Assembly (NCBI RefSeq): GCF_033115175.1
Contig: NC_084834.1
Span: 13,179,294 to 13,243,293, forward strand
Origin: Lepus europaeus
Taxonomy: Eukaryota; Chordata; Mammalia; Lagomorpha; Leporidae
DNA length: 64,000 nucleotides
Reading direction: 5' to 3'
The notes below the pieces were generated by a model, which was given only the letters and a program-made list of their open reading frames with translations, was not told where the DNA came from and did not search any database. This document shows positions 35,641-47,279 of this stretch, in pieces. The position numbers and the translations under genes were made by a program. The number at the start of each line of letters is the position of its first letter. Position 1 is the first letter of the stretch.

Positions 35641-35749
35641 CGCCGGCTGCAGCGTGGCGGCCATTGGAGGGTGAACCAACGGCAAAGGAAGACCTTTCTC
35701 TCTGTCTCTCTCACTGTCCACTCTGCTTGTCAAAAAATAAAAAATAAAA
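35641..35749 (+). mobile_element. 5'-truncated CSINE
   Basis: Only the last third of the SINE is present (cgccggctgcagcg ... cactgtccactctgcttgtcaaaaa). It is bounded by a 14-bp duplication, AGAGGGTGTCACTG (35627-35640 and 35750-35763). Confidence 0.93.
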
Positions 35750-36285
35750 AGAGGGTGTCACTGAATCCCAGTAGTAACCAACAGCTGGTGCTGTCCAGGA
35801 TGCTGGGTGGAAAGTGGGAGGCAGGAGGCAGCCTCACCTTCCTTTCCATGAGCTGGTTCAGGAAGTTAAATGCAGCCAATGTTGATTTGGGCGGAGTGTT
35901 AAGCCTGGGATTTCCAGCTGCATGCACGTGCGAATCAACGTGGCCTTGTCCTTCCAGTGCTCACAGCTGAGTAAAATGGCTTTCCTCGTCTTCGTGGGCT
36001 CTTCCTTTCGTCCTGGCAGTTAGCAGAGACTGAAATTGGTAATCCTTTCATGAGTCTTGAAGAGTGCAACACAGAAAAAAAGGCATGGGTTGTGATGCAG
36101 GAGGGATGACACGGGACCTGTGAAGACGTGGGAGTAGCCAGACCTCGGGCAGTAGTGGTGCTGCCTGTGGGCAAGATGTTGGGAGTCACTGTGCTGGGTT
36201 CCCTGTGTAGGCCTTTGTTTAGACTAACCTTCAACTGTGTTCCTGTAAGGAGGAGTCACTAGAAAAGTCCATTTGTACAGCTCAC

Positions 36286-36618
36286 TGATATGGTTAGCGC
36301 CTGGCCATCTGGCTTCAGTGCTCTCTTTCTTGTACCTTGATAAGCATGTCTGCTAGCTGTGAGACCTCGCTGTAACTCCCTTTCTCAAATTGATACTGAT
36401 TCCTGTGAAATTATTCCTTTGAACTATGTTGTGAGATGACACCTGCTTGCCCTCGACTGTTACAATCCTTGCCTTGTATTATATAAGCTGCTTCCTTCTC
36501 CAATAAAGTGAGACCTTGATCAGAATACTGTCTTGGTCTCCCTTCTCGTGTCTGCTTTGTCTCTCCATTCAGATCTGCCCTCCTCATGTCCTAGTTGATT
36601 ACCCCGCGGGCCGGGGCA
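36286..36618 (+). mobile_element. LTR-like segment, probably endogenous retroviral
   Basis: It shows the compact promoter/polyadenylation layout of an LTR: TATATAAG (about 36481), CAATAAAGTGAGACC about 20 nt later, a downstream ctgtcttggtctccc, and an end at ccgggccggggca-like sequence (about 36618). I did not find a convincing target-site duplication or left terminus, so the start is uncertain. Confidence 0.5.
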
Positions 36619-37837
36619 TAAGAGGCTGCCAAGCCAGGCCCCTGCACTGGCACCATAGGGATTGCTCTTGCATCCAGAGCCAGGGCAGTCCCAGAAGCTG
36701 GCCATGCCTTACAGGGGGGAGGTTGGGAGCCAGGAGCCTTGCAGGGACAGATCCCAGGTCCCATTAGGGCACCCACCTGGCACCCACAACCAGAGGGCAG
36801 AGTTGCAATGCCATGCCCCAGGTTGGGCCAACGCTTTGGCCTGGGCCGCACACTCTTTTGGGTCCACTCTGCGACCTGGGTCTTGGCCGAACAGGGTTGG
36901 AATGACCTGGCCACCCGGGCAAGCAGGGCGGAGGCGCAGTGAGGCAGGGAGAGCTGTGCATGCCAGTTGAGCCCCAGTTGAGGCTGCAGTCCAGAATCCA
37001 CCACCCGCCTTCTCCCGAGCACAAGGGTCTATGGAGCACGGCTGAAACCTTGCAGCGCTGGCACCTGGACAATAGCCTGGACAATAGGTTTTAGTGCTCT
37101 TCCCGGCGGTGACCAGCTTTGGTCCTCAGGTATCCCCTCCACTGCTGCCACTGCCATCAGCCCTCTCTGGAGCCACAGGATCAATATTGTCTTCTTGACC
37201 TGCAGCAGCAACAGAGAGCGCCTCTGCCACCCCCGGTCGACCCTTCCCTCATGATGGTGGGTGCTCCCTCCTGTCCCGTGCCCACATGCCCCCCCCCCCG
37301 GCTGGCCACACATCTTGGCCATGTCCCAGGGTCTGCCCTGTCATCCCCAGGGTTCAACTTGATGGGCATCTGCACCCCATGTCTGCTGAACAGAGAGAAC
37401 ACCTTGCCTAGAGTGGTCACGCCCCTGGCACTGGGAGGACACTGCCACAATTTTTAATGGAGCCTGGACTGTGGGAGCAGCCCCTGTTTTCTCCACGGGG
37501 ATGCCCCTGCAATGTTGACCAAGGCTACTGAGACTGCTGACAAGGTGAGGGCCTCCGGTCAGCGGTGGCGGCAGGTTGGGGCTGCCGGGAAGCCAGCCTG
37601 TCATGGGTGGGTGTGAGGGTGTCTTGGAGAGGGACAGATGAGGGGCTCGGATTTGCCCTGAGGGGTGTGATGGGGCTGCCAGAGAGTTATTAGTAAACTG
37701 TATGGGTACTGTGATTTCAAGTTAGCACAGCTGCTTGATTGTGGAGTTGTCAGAGGTGACAGTTTCTATGCAAGGTGCTGGGCTCTGGATTCCAGGATAT
37801 GGTTTTTCTTCTGGTCACTAAGAGTGTATGGAGTGTA
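36619..37837. other. GC-rich segment of unknown nature
   Basis: About 1 kb is clearly richer in GC than its surroundings and has many overlapping open frames on both strands (for example 36591-37022 minus, 37119-37457 plus), plus a C-run at 37291-37302. No protein was recognised. It could be internal sequence of the adjacent LTR element, a decayed processed pseudogene, or a CpG-rich regulatory block. Confidence 0.35.
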
Positions 37838-38040
37838 TGCAGTGGAGGGTGGCCCAAATGCTTGGGCTCCTGCACCCGCGTGGAAGACCAGGAGGAAGCA
37901 CCTGGCTCCTGGCTTCGGATCGGCATAGCACCAGCCACAGTGGCCATTGGGGGAGTGAACCAATAGAAGGAAGACCTTTCTCTCTGTCTCTCTCTGTCTG
38001 TAACACTATCTGTCAAGTAAATTAAAAAAAAAAAAAGAAC
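37838..38040 (+). mobile_element. 5'-truncated CSINE, plus strand
   Basis: It starts at cagtggagggtggcccaaatgc, in mid-element, and continues through cctggcttcggatcgg to a tail of ctgtcaagtaaattaaaaaaaaaaa. Confidence 0.88.
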
Positions 38041-38097
38041 AATGATTTAGTGTCTACTGACTCCCACCATTTTGAGCATCTTTATGCCTTGTGCCAT

Positions 38098-38222
38098 AGG
38101 TTTCCATAGACCCATCAGCAGGGAGCAGGGTTGGAAGTGGAACAGCTGGGACTCAAGCTGGTGCCCACATGGGATGCCAGCATCACAGATGGCAGCTTTA
38201 TCCATGTGTCACAATGCCAGTC
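38098..38222 (-). mobile_element. SINE fragment
   Basis: Head-proximal part of an old minus-strand SINE: gaagtggaacagctgggactc, gtgcccacatgggatgccag, gtcacaatgccag. Confidence 0.75.
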
Positions 38223-38249
38223 CTAATTCCTGATGTTATCAATGTATGT

Positions 38250-38605
38250 TTTTTAGAAGAGTTATTATTTATTTGAAAGGCAGAGTTACAGAGAGGCAGA
38301 GGCAGAGAGAGAGAGAGACAGACTGACAGACAGACAGAGGTATAGAGAGATCTTCCATCCTCTGGTTCACTCCCCAGATGGCCACAATGGCCAGAGCTGC
38401 ACCGATCCGAAGCCAGGAACCAGGAGCTTCTTCTGGGTCTCCCATGCTGGTGCAGGGGACCAAGGACTTGGGCCATCTTCTACTGCTTTCCTAGGCCAAA
38501 GCGGAGCCAGATCAGAAGTGGAGCAGCCGGGACTTGAACCGGCACCCATATGGGATGCCAGCACTGCAGGTGGAGGCTTTAGCTGTTGCACCACAGCACT
38601 GGCCC
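38250..38605 (-). mobile_element. CSINE-family SINE, minus strand
   Basis: It runs from ttatttgaaaggcagagttac, through a (ga)/(ca)-rich stretch and tggttcactccccag, to accacagcactggcccc. It is nearly full length. Confidence 0.9.
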
Positions 38606-38689
38606 CATCAATGCTTAATTGACTTTAGTCATTAGCAGGTGGGCAGATCATAAAGAATGCTGATTTGATGGTTTTCCTTTGAGGAATAG

Positions 38690-38948
38690 GAGGTGTAAAA
38701 TCTTTGGATGTGGTGAAAGTGTCTCCCTTTACATCCATACCTACCTGTACTTAGTATATACCAAGTTGATCTCCTGTATATAAAGATAATGGAAAATGAA
38801 TCTTGATGAAGAATGGGATGGGAGAGGGAGTGGGAGATGGGGTGGTTGTGGGTGGGAGGGAGGTTGTGAGGGGAGGGTCCACTATAATCTAAAAGTTGTT
38901 CTTTCAAAATTTGTAGTTATTAAATAAAAGTTTAAAAAATAAAAAATA
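38690..38948 (+). mobile_element. L1 3' end, plus strand (5'-truncated)
   Basis: It matches the 3' UTR end of the other L1s here: gaaaatgaatcttgatg, gggagagggagtgggag, and the tail tagttattaaataaaagtttaaaa. The left boundary is uncertain. Confidence 0.8.
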
Positions 38949-40157
38949 ACACTTGCTATGATACATAAAGAGAGCAAGAATACTCAGGTAGACCTATGAA
39001 CTACAGTGTGTTTGCTAATCTTTTGATTGAGGAGGGAATGTGAACTACTATTCTGTAGATGAAAATCAGATAAGTCAGTGATATTGCTTATATCATCTCT
39101 CAATAGTCCATTAAACTATTACACAGTAAAGCAGAGCAATGCAGCTTTATTGTGTAGGGACTTCATATTTTAGATATATTCCAGCTGTTTATTATTTGCT
39201 TGATGGTAGCTGTAGCCATGGAGACAACAGTAGAGATTACCATGCTAATCAGATGAGTGCTTAAGCTTTTTAAAATTCACTATCAGTTTGCATACATCAA
39301 AGCTTATCTCTAAAATTATGACCTTAGATGAGCTAAAAGCAGAGCCCATCTGCAGGTGATTTTACTAATTGTTTTCTGGGTCTTGTTAGCAAATACTATA
39401 TTTAAGAATTTTAAATGAGCTGGCTCTTTTGACATTACACACAAATCAGAAAACTAATAATATTGAATATGCTAGTCCAGAAAATTGGCATTGGGAAGAA
39501 TCTTTAAGTATCTAAACTTCTTGGTTCCCTCATTAGAAGGCAGAAACTTCCAGAGACTTGGAGCTCAGAGAGACTTCCAGCTGAGTCCAAATCAGAATCT
39601 CAGGTTTGCTGGGCCTCATGACATTTGGTTGCACAAGTCCACACAGACGCACTGTTATGTCTGTGGTACGTGCCCATTTTCTTCTACATCAGTGACAACT
39701 TTTAAAGGAATGTGAGGGATAAAATGATTGCCACAAGTGAACTCGAGTTCTGAACCGATGTTTGATTTTCTTGAAACTCAGGTGGTCCTCTGTGCTGCTT
39801 TTTCACATTCATCTTTATTGATTTCAGCTTTCAAGGTGCAATTGTTTTGATATGAAACTGCCTAATAAATATAATCTATATCACCAAAATTCTGAGCAAA
39901 AGGAATAACAAAACATGACAATTTCTGGACTGTGCCCCATTCCCATTCATTGGAGCAGTTTCCATTGCTGTGGAGATGAAGAAAATACACTGTTTGGTGA
40001 GAAAGATGTCTGACAGGGTGGGTCGTGTCCTCACAAGATAGCAGCTGCTGTCACATGCAGTTTTTCCCATGGCAAGACTGTTTTTTCTTGTTTTATTTTC
40101 ATTGCACTTTAAACATGATTTCAGATTATGAATATGTCTTACTTAGATCATTTCCTT
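38949..40157. other. Unique sequence; possible conserved non-coding element near 39100-39400
   Basis: No gene was found. At 39212-39225 the sequence gtagccatggagac resembles an RFX X-box, within a balanced-composition stretch with several homeobox-like TAAT motifs. The rest shows nothing recognisable. Confidence 0.25.
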
Positions 40158-40174
40158 AAAGAATTTAAATACAG

Positions 40175-40940
40175 CCCCTTCTGTCAGGTTCTATTTGCCT
40201 CTCAATCAGAAAACTTAAATGTAGCTTAGACAGCACCTTTCTTAGCTCCTCTAATAATGACTCTGTCCTTGGTTCTAGACCCTGTCTAGTGCACTTGGGC
40301 CTCATTCCTTCGTAATCATAACCTCTACTCTACCTCCAATGGCTCTACTCCCAACCTGTGTGTACTGATGGTCCTCTTCCCCACTTAATGCTGTATAATT
40401 GTTCAAACCTGGTAAATGCCACTCTTAGGATCATTGGTTACTATCCTCACTCTGTCTTTTATCACCTTGTCTAAATATGAGCAGAGTCGGCAAACTTGGA
40501 AGGCTTCCACAGCCTTGGCAACTCATGACGACAGCCTAGGGTGGTTACTGGCGCCATAAACTAGAGTGTCAATTTGTTGGGTCAACAACAGGAGCCACTG
40601 TGCACTTGCTCCTCATGTGGGATCTCTGTCCTTAATGTGCTGTACATTTTGATTTAATGCTATAACTAGTACTCAAACAGTATGTTTCACTTTGTGTTTC
40701 TATGTGGGTGCAAACTGTTGAAATCTTTATACTAAATGGATCTTCTGTATATCTGTATATAAAGAAAATTGAAAATGAATCTTGATGCAAATGGAAGGGG
40801 AGAGGGAGTGGGAGAGGGGAGGGTTGCAAGTGGGAGGGAAGTTATGGGAGGGGGAAGCCATTGTAATCCATAAGCTGTACACTGGAAATTTATATTCATT
40901 AAATAAAAGTTAAAAAAATAATAAAAAGGAAAAAAAGAAA
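40175..40940 (+). mobile_element. 5'-truncated L1 3' UTR
   Basis: About 766 bp is bounded by a 17-bp duplication, AAAGAATTTAAATACAG (40158-40174 and 40941-40957). The 3' part (aatgaatcttgatgcaaatgg, ggagagggagtgggagagg, attaaataaaagttaaaaa) matches the L1 3' ends at 14969 and 55349 in reverse complement. Confidence 0.92.
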
Positions 40941-41149
40941 AAAGAATTTAAATACAGACATAAGCTGAAAGTTTTTCTATTGTCAAAACTTCAGTATGAA
41001 TACATCTAACAAAGTGAATTTGATTTGATTTTTAAATAGTGTCTCATTTTAACATGTTGCATGAATTGCTTATAGAAATAAATCTTACATTTGGTAAAGT
41101 GAATTATACATTGATATACTGTATGTGGAATACAAGTATGTGATTACTT

Positions 41150-41265
41150 AATACTTAATAATAAATACCTAATAGTTAATAATAAAATACTTAATAATAA
41201 AATAATAAATACTTAATACTTAATAATGCTTAATAATAAAATGAAAATACTTAATAATAAAAAAT
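41150..41265. repeat. AT-rich minisatellite, TACTTAATAATAAA type
   Basis: Variants of acttaataataaa recur many times in a row, with interspersed shorter and longer versions. The block is nearly pure A and T. Confidence 0.8.
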
Positions 41266-41610
41266 GAGGGAATCAAGATGGAAAATCTCCTTGAAACCAA
41301 ATGTAAAATAAAGCAACCACAGCAACAGATTTTCACTTTGTAAAATGAATATAATCATGACAACAGTGTTGGACCACACATTCCTGAAAAGCGGATTGTT
41401 AGCATGAATAAGGGCTTCTTCTAAGCTCCATACACTGGTGAGTAGGAGTGGTGATTTGCAGTATTGTTTAAGCATGCAGATACATAATTGTGCACCTGAG
41501 CACCGGTGACATCATAAAGATCAAATATGTTTCCTGTATTCTTCAGGTTTTGTGTGTTTTCTCTGGCTTCTGAGGTTATTTGGGAGAAGTGAATTTAGAT
41601 TCTCTCTTTT

Positions 41611-41936
41611 TAAAAAAGATTGATTTTTCTATTTGAAAGGCACAGTTATGTAGAGAGAGTAAGCAACACACACACACACACACCCCTAAATTCAAGCCCT
41701 GGTTCTGTTCCTTATTCCATTTCCTGTTAATCTGCACCCTGGGAGGCAGCAGGTGATAGAATAAGTACTTGGATTCCTGACACCTTTAGGAGACCTAGAT
41801 TGAGTTCCTGGCTGCTAATTTCAGCCTGCCCCACCCCAGCTGTCACAGGCATTTGGAGAGTGAACCAGAGGATGGGAGATCTCACACACACACACACACA
41901 CCCCTTTTCTCTGTCACACTGCCTCTCAAATAAAAT
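41611..41936 (+). mobile_element. Old SINE with (CA)n blocks
   Basis: A minus-like tail (tttttctatttgaaaggcacag) is followed by (ca)n at 41668-41685. It leads into a plus-strand SINE body (caagccctggttctgttcc ... gtgaaccagaggatgggag), a second (ca)n at 41883-41902, and cctctcaaataaaatg. It may be two elements head to head. Confidence 0.7.
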
Positions 41937-41946
41937 GTACCTACCA

Positions 41947-42265
41947 GCCGGTGCCACAGCTCACTAGGCTAATCCTCCACCTGCAGCACCGGCACCCTGG
42001 GTTCTAGTCCTGGTCGGGGTGCCGGATTCCATCCCGGTTGCTCCTCTTCTAGTCCAGCTCTCTGCTGTGGTCTGGGAAGGCAGTGGAGGATGGCTCAAGT
42101 GCTTGAGTCCTGCACCCGCATGGGAGACCAGGGGGAAGTGCTTGGCTCCTGGCTTCAGATCTGTGCAGCGCACTGGCTCTGGAGGCCATTGAGGGGGGGT
42201 AACCAACGGAAGGAAGGCCTTTCTCTCTGTCTCTCACTGTCCAACTCTGCCTGCCAAAAGAAAAA
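41947..42265 (+). mobile_element. CSINE, plus strand, full length
   Basis: The head is gccggtgccacagctcactaggctaatcctcc, the B box is ggttctagtcc, and the tail is ctctgcctgccaaaagaaaa. The direct repeat AAAATGTACCTACCA (ends at 41946 and 42280) flanks it; it inserted into the tail of the preceding SINE. Confidence 0.94.
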
Positions 42266-42462
42266 AAAATGTACCTACCATCTCCCTGGCTTTCTACGCA
42301 ACAGTATTTTCATATGCCTTTAATATACTTGAACCTGTCCGAAGGGTTAATGGGTGCCTGGTATTAACACTGATCCTCTAGTCACATATTTTACAGTGCT
42401 TCCAATTTGTCAGTTACTTTTCTGCCTGTTAATTATCATGTGCTATGGGAAAATGGTAAATT

Positions 42463-42805
42463 CATCTGCTAGGACTGCTATAGACTGGGTAACATAAACC
42501 ATAGAAATGTATTTTCCCACAATTTGAGAGGCTGGAAGCCCAAGATTAGAGTTTCAAGATGGTTGGGGTTCTCGTGAGAGCTTGCAGACCATTCTCATAT
42601 GGCAGGGGAAAAGAGACAGCAAGATTTCTGGTGTTGTTTGTGTAAGGGAGTCCATGCTGTTGGATCAGGTCTTCACTCTTCTGTCTCCATTTGTCCTTAA
42701 TCAGCTCCTCAAAGGCCTTATCTCCTCCAGTAGAGTCACTTGGGGACTTAGGACTTTTCCATTTGAATTTCAGGGGGAGGGGAGCAGTTCAGTCCAAAAC
42801 ATTTT
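42463..42805 (+). mobile_element. Old interspersed repeat, family not named
   Basis: The layout is ctgctatagactgggtaaca ... gaggctggaagcccaagatta ... ctcaaaggccttatctcctcc ... ggacttaggacttttcc ... cagtccaaaac. It closely follows a widespread ancient mammalian repeat I recognise by pattern, but I cannot assign a family name safely. Confidence 0.55.
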
Positions 42806-43297
42806 CACAAAGAGCATGATTCCCTCTATGCCTTCAGAATTGTTGCTACCTTCACCCTGGGTGCTGTATCTCATTTTACTGCATATTTAGTATGAATTTC
42901 TGTGTGTAAATCTATGCTTTTTTCATCTTCTTCAAATCACTGTTCTTGTTGCCACCTTCGAAGTTCTCGATGCTGTTTCACTGACACAGATGCTGGGATC
43001 AATGTGAAATATATTTCAAAATGTATGTTTACAATAGGCTCCAAATGAATCAGAAGATGCCCGAGATTGGGGCAGCACTCTCCCAGGGCATGGTGCAGAT
43101 AATTGGCTGAAAGATGTGGCAAACTGGCAAGCTCCTTTGGGCCTCAGGACGGCTGAAGGAAGGGGTCCTTATGCCATCCTCAGATAAGCATTCTTATCTT
43201 TTGGCCCCTTAAAAATACCCCTATTTTCTGGCTATGCTATGACATTAAGGAGATGGAAAGCAGCCACACAGATTAAATTACTGTGCATGATCTTCAG

Positions 43298-43310
43298 TGC
43301 CATCTGCTGG
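43298..43310 (-). promoter_or_regulatory. CTCF-type motif
   Basis: The minus strand reads CCAGCAGATGGCA, which fits the CTCF core CCASYAGRKGGCR at every position. It lies outside the recognised repeats. Binding is not shown by the sequence. Confidence 0.5.
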
Positions 43311-43569
43311 AAGCAGGAAAAGTTGCTCCAGAAAGTTAACATTTTTACTGACAAAGCTATATATGCTAAAAGGTCATTAAGAAGGGTTGTTTGTGTATAA
43401 CAGGATTTGGTTCATTTTTATTTTACTACCTGAAAAACTTCAAAATTAAAAATTGTGAATTGTGAAGCACAGATGTTTGGAAAAAAAAACTAAAAAAATA
43501 ATTAACATACTGCTTCAGTTAGGACAAGTTTGAACTGATACTGAAAAGCTAGAGCCCTACTAGGAAGTA

Positions 43570-43683
43570 AGCTGTTTAAAAAACTTGTGGTGCTTCATGA
43601 ACAAAAGTCGGCACGAAGGGGGTTAAAGACAGACATAAGACCTAAAGCTGAAACACAAGGAGAAAACTCCATAAAAATTTGGG

Positions 43684-43714
<31 letters not shown>

Positions 43715-44700
43715 GGGGGGGGGGGGATATGGCAACAAAAGCAAAAATAAGCAAATGGGATTGCATTAAACTAAAGCGCATCTGTGCAACAAAGGAAGCA
43801 ATTAATAGAGTGAAGAGACAAGCCCAAGCCACAGGCTTGCAGAAGATATATGCGAACTATACATCTGATAAAGGGTTACTATCCAAAGTACATAAGGAAC
43901 TCAATCAACTCTATAGCCTGCAAACAAATAATCCAATCAAGAAATGGGCAAAAGAACTAAACAGGCATTTATCAAAACAAGACATCCAAATGGCCAACTG
44001 ATGTATGAAAAAATTCGCACCACCACTAATCACCAGAGAAATGCAAATTAAAACCACAATGAGATAGCATCACACACCTGTTCTAGTGGCAGTTAGCAAA
44101 AAGATGAAAGATAGCAACTATTGGTAAGAGTGCAGAGAAAAGGGGATTCTTATGCCCTGTGGTTGAGAATGTAAATTCACACAGCCATTATGGAAAACAG
44201 TGTGGAGAATCCACAGAAATTAAAAATAAAATTAGCACATGATCCAGCAATTCCACTACTGGTATATACCCAAAAAACTAAAATCAGTCTATCAAAGAGA
44301 ACCTGCGTTCTCAAGTTTATTACAGCCTTGTTCACAATAGTTAAGGCAGGAAACCAACCTAGAAGTCCATTATCACATGTGATAGTGGAATGTGATTCAA
44401 CCTTAAAAAGGAAGCACATTTCTGTGATTTGCAGCAATGTGAATAGGACAGCAGGACATTATGTTAAAAGAGGTAAGCCACACAGGAAGACAAGTATTGT
44501 ATGATCTCACATGTGTCAAACTCATAGAAGTAGAGAGCAGAAGGCTGGGGGAAGGAGGTGAATGGAGGAGAGAGGAAGTGTTGGTCAGGGGGTGCAAAGT
44601 TTCAGTTAGGAGGAGTAAGCTTAGGGACTATTACACAAAATGGGGTGATAATAAGGAACAATGCATTGTATATATCCAAGTTGATAAAACAGTAGATTTT
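43570..44700 (+). pseudogene. Older L1 ORF2 C-terminal remnant
   Basis: In the plus-strand frame 43729-44001 the reading [51 protein letters not shown] matches the C-terminal region of L1 ORF2p. The frame then breaks (stop at 44001). Recognisable pieces follow ([23 protein letters not shown]). A run of about 26 T followed by about 12 G (43689-43726) interrupts the coding-like sequence. The element is more diverged than the two large L1s and belongs to an older lineage. A SINE is inserted at its right end. Confidence 0.88.
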
Positions 44701-44999
44701 CTTTTCTTTTTTTTTTTTTTTTTGACAGGCAGAGTGGACAGTGAGAGAGAGAGACAGTGGCCGCTGCAGGCAGCGCGCTGCGCCGATCCAAAAGCAGGAG
44801 CCAGGTGCTTCTCCTGGTCTCCCATGCGGGTGCAGGGCCCAGGGACTTGGGCCATCCTCCACTGCACTCCCGGGGCACAGCAGAGAACTGGACTGGAAGA
44901 GGAGCAACCGGGACAGAATCCGGCACCCCGACCAGGACTAGAACCCGAGATGCCGGTGCCACAGGTGGAGGATTAGCCTATTGAGCTGTGGCGCTGGCC
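44701..44999 (-). mobile_element. CSINE, minus strand
   Basis: Poly-T then tgacaggcagagtgga, ending ttgagctgtggcgctggcc. It is flanked by the 15-bp duplication AAAACAGTAGATTTT (44686-44700 and 45000-45014). Confidence 0.95.
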
Positions 45000-45014
45000 A
45001 AAACAGTAGATTTT

Positions 45015-45513
45015 AAATGTTTTGAGGTGGGGTGAATAGACAGGCAGCTAGATAGGCCCACAAGAGCTGGAAGTTGCTGTAAGGCTCCAAATGGAATTCT
45101 ATCCTTCTACTTGTCAATCCAAAAGCCCCTTTCTTGGGATGCACTGGCCTGTCTGGGACCTAAGGGGGGCCACTATGAAAATCAAGCTCCATGAGGAACT
45201 TGTGTAGGTATCACAGCATTCCCAAGTGACTTCATGCCTGTAGAGGTGCCGCTCCTTACCCGCTGCCATATAAGGGGCCAATGTGAGGATCTCCCTCTCT
45301 CTCTTCTTTTGTCATGGACCACATCTAGAGGTGTTACACAGTTGCTTTTTCTCTCTCCCCTTCCCCACCCCTCTTCCCTTCTGGCAATCCCCTGGTCACT
45401 CATGATGAGTTTTGTGTATGTGTATTCATTTTCTCAACTTTTGAATAAATTTTGTTACCACTTTGTGCACTTTATATGTGTCTGCACTTAGAATGCTTGT
45501 CTGTGTGTGAGAC
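45015..45513. other. Sequence without gene
   Basis: No reading frame or repeat was recognised. AATAAA occurs near 45443. The composition changes (ctctccctctctctcttc near 45290) may reflect an old LTR, which I cannot confirm. Confidence 0.3.
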
Positions 45514-45527
45514 AAGAACCTTGAGCA

Positions 45528-45857
45528 GGGGCTGACACTGTGGTGCAGGGGGTTATCACCCTGGCCTGAAGTGCTGGCATCCCATATGGGCGCCAGTTCT
45601 AGTCCCGGCTGCTCCTCTTCTGATCCAGCTCTCTGCTATGGCCTGGGATAGCAGTAGAAGATGGCCCAAGTCTGTGGGCCCCTCCACCCACGTGGGAGAC
45701 CCGGAGGAAGCTCTTGGCTCCTGGCTTCGGTTCGGTGCAGCTCTGGCCATTGCAGCCATCTGGGGAGTGAACCAGCGGATGGAAGACCTCTCTCTCTGTC
45801 TCTGCCTCTTTCTGTAGCTCTACCTGTCAAATAAATAAAATAAATCTGTTTTTTTTA
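45528..45857 (+). mobile_element. CSINE-family SINE, plus strand
   Basis: It begins ggggctgacactgtggtgcag and ends cctgtcaaataaataaaataaatctg. It is flanked by the 14-bp duplication AAGAACCTTGAGCA (45514-45527 and 45858-45871). Confidence 0.95.
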
Positions 45858-46030
45858 AAGAACCTTGAGCAAAATTAATACACCTTTGTCCACATAATTT
45901 TCACTACAAAAAAATGACAAGCCTTTGAGGTGAAAGATTTGTTAATTAGCTTGCCTTAGTAAGATTACATGAAAACATCACATTGTCCCCATAAATGCAT
46001 ACAAGTATTATTCATCAGTTAAAATAGAAT

Positions 46031-46352
46031 AGGGGCAGGCATTTGGTGTAGCACTTAAGATACCACTTAGGGCATGTATGTACCATATCAGACTGCCTGA
46101 GTTCAAGTTTTGGTTCTGCTTCTGATTATAGCCTTGTGCTAAGGCATACTCTAAGATATAACCAGAGAATGGCTCAGGTGGTCGGGTCCTTGCCACCTAC
46201 ACAGGAAACCTAGATTGAGTTCTGGGCTCCTAGCTCTGGCTTGGCCCAGCTCTGTATGCTGTGGGCAATTGGAGAGTTAACCAGCAGATGGGAGATTTCT
46301 CTTTCTGCTCCCCATCTCCACCTCTCTTAGTCTGTCTCTGAAATACATGTTT
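46031..46352 (+). mobile_element. Old SINE, plus strand
   Basis: The body has aggggcaggcatttggtgtagcac, cctgagttcaagttttgg (B-box-like), cagatgggagatttctctttctg and tctctgaaatacatg. It is diverged from the young C-type copies. Confidence 0.85.
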
Positions 46353-46502
46353 TTTAAAGTTTTAAACATATTTTAAGAATAAGCTTGTGATCTGAGAAGT
46401 GTTAAGAAATTGGGGAATTTGTATTAAAGAGAAAACCACTGGAAAATGATAAATGTCTTTAAATTATAGAATCTTATCTACTGAGGAGTGGTGGTGAAGT
46501 CT

Positions 46503-46844
46503 TTTTTTTTTTTTTTTTTTTTTTTTTTTGGACAGGCAGAATGAACAGTGAGAGAGAGAGACAGAGAGAAAGGTCTTCCTTTACCATTGGTTCACCCTCC
46601 AATGGTCACTGCCACCGGTGCACTGCGCTGATCTGAAACCAGGAGCCAGGTGCTTCCTCCTGGTCTCCCATGTGGGTGCAGGGCCCAAGCACTTGGGCCA
46701 TCCTCCACTGCCATCTCGGGCCACAGCAGAGAGCTGGACTGGAAGAGGAGCAACCGGGACAGAGCTGGTGCCCCAACCAGGACTAGAACCTGGTGTGCTG
46801 GCACCGCAGGTGGAGGATTAGCCTATTGAGTCACGGCGCCAGCC
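46503..46844 (-). mobile_element. CSINE, minus strand, full length
   Basis: A long poly-T leads to ggacaggcagaatgaacag, and the element ends gtcacggcgccagcc. A short duplication, AAGTCT (46497 and 46845), flanks it. Confidence 0.93.
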
Positions 46845-47234
46845 AAGTCTATTGTTTTTTGACACATGAGATATGTTGAAGCATAAGATGGATTTACTTA
46901 TGCTGGGATTACTGGAAAAGGCATCCCACAGTGAGAGGGAAGTTCCACAGCATGCTCTCAGAGTTTCCTTCAGTTACATTTTCTATAATCAGTGATTCTA
47001 TTTGACATTTGGATTTCATTTAGTTTGATATGTTGAGTAATTATAAACATTTTTATCAATGGCCTCAAAGTTTTTAAAGGAATATCCAACTTTTCTGGCA
47101 TTATAATTTTAAATATCTTTCCTGTGTGGTCTTTCATTTTCTCTGTGTTAAACTCAAATATGGAATTTGATTTTCTTTATTTTGTTGGTTGATTCACCAT
47201 GTCTTTGAAAAACACTTTTTCTTTTTCAAAAAAG

Positions 47235-47236
<2 letters not shown>

Positions 47237-47277
<41 letters not shown>
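47237..47277. repeat. (TA)n microsatellite
   Basis: About 20 uninterrupted AT dinucleotides at the tail of the adjacent SINE. It is likely length-polymorphic. Confidence 0.97.

Positions 47278-47279
<2 letters not shown>

Noticed and set aside
36286-36618. MaLR-type LTR because of the start tgatatggtt
   Set aside because: Only the first bases match; the TATA/AATAAA layout and right end look more like a class II LTR, so the family was left open.
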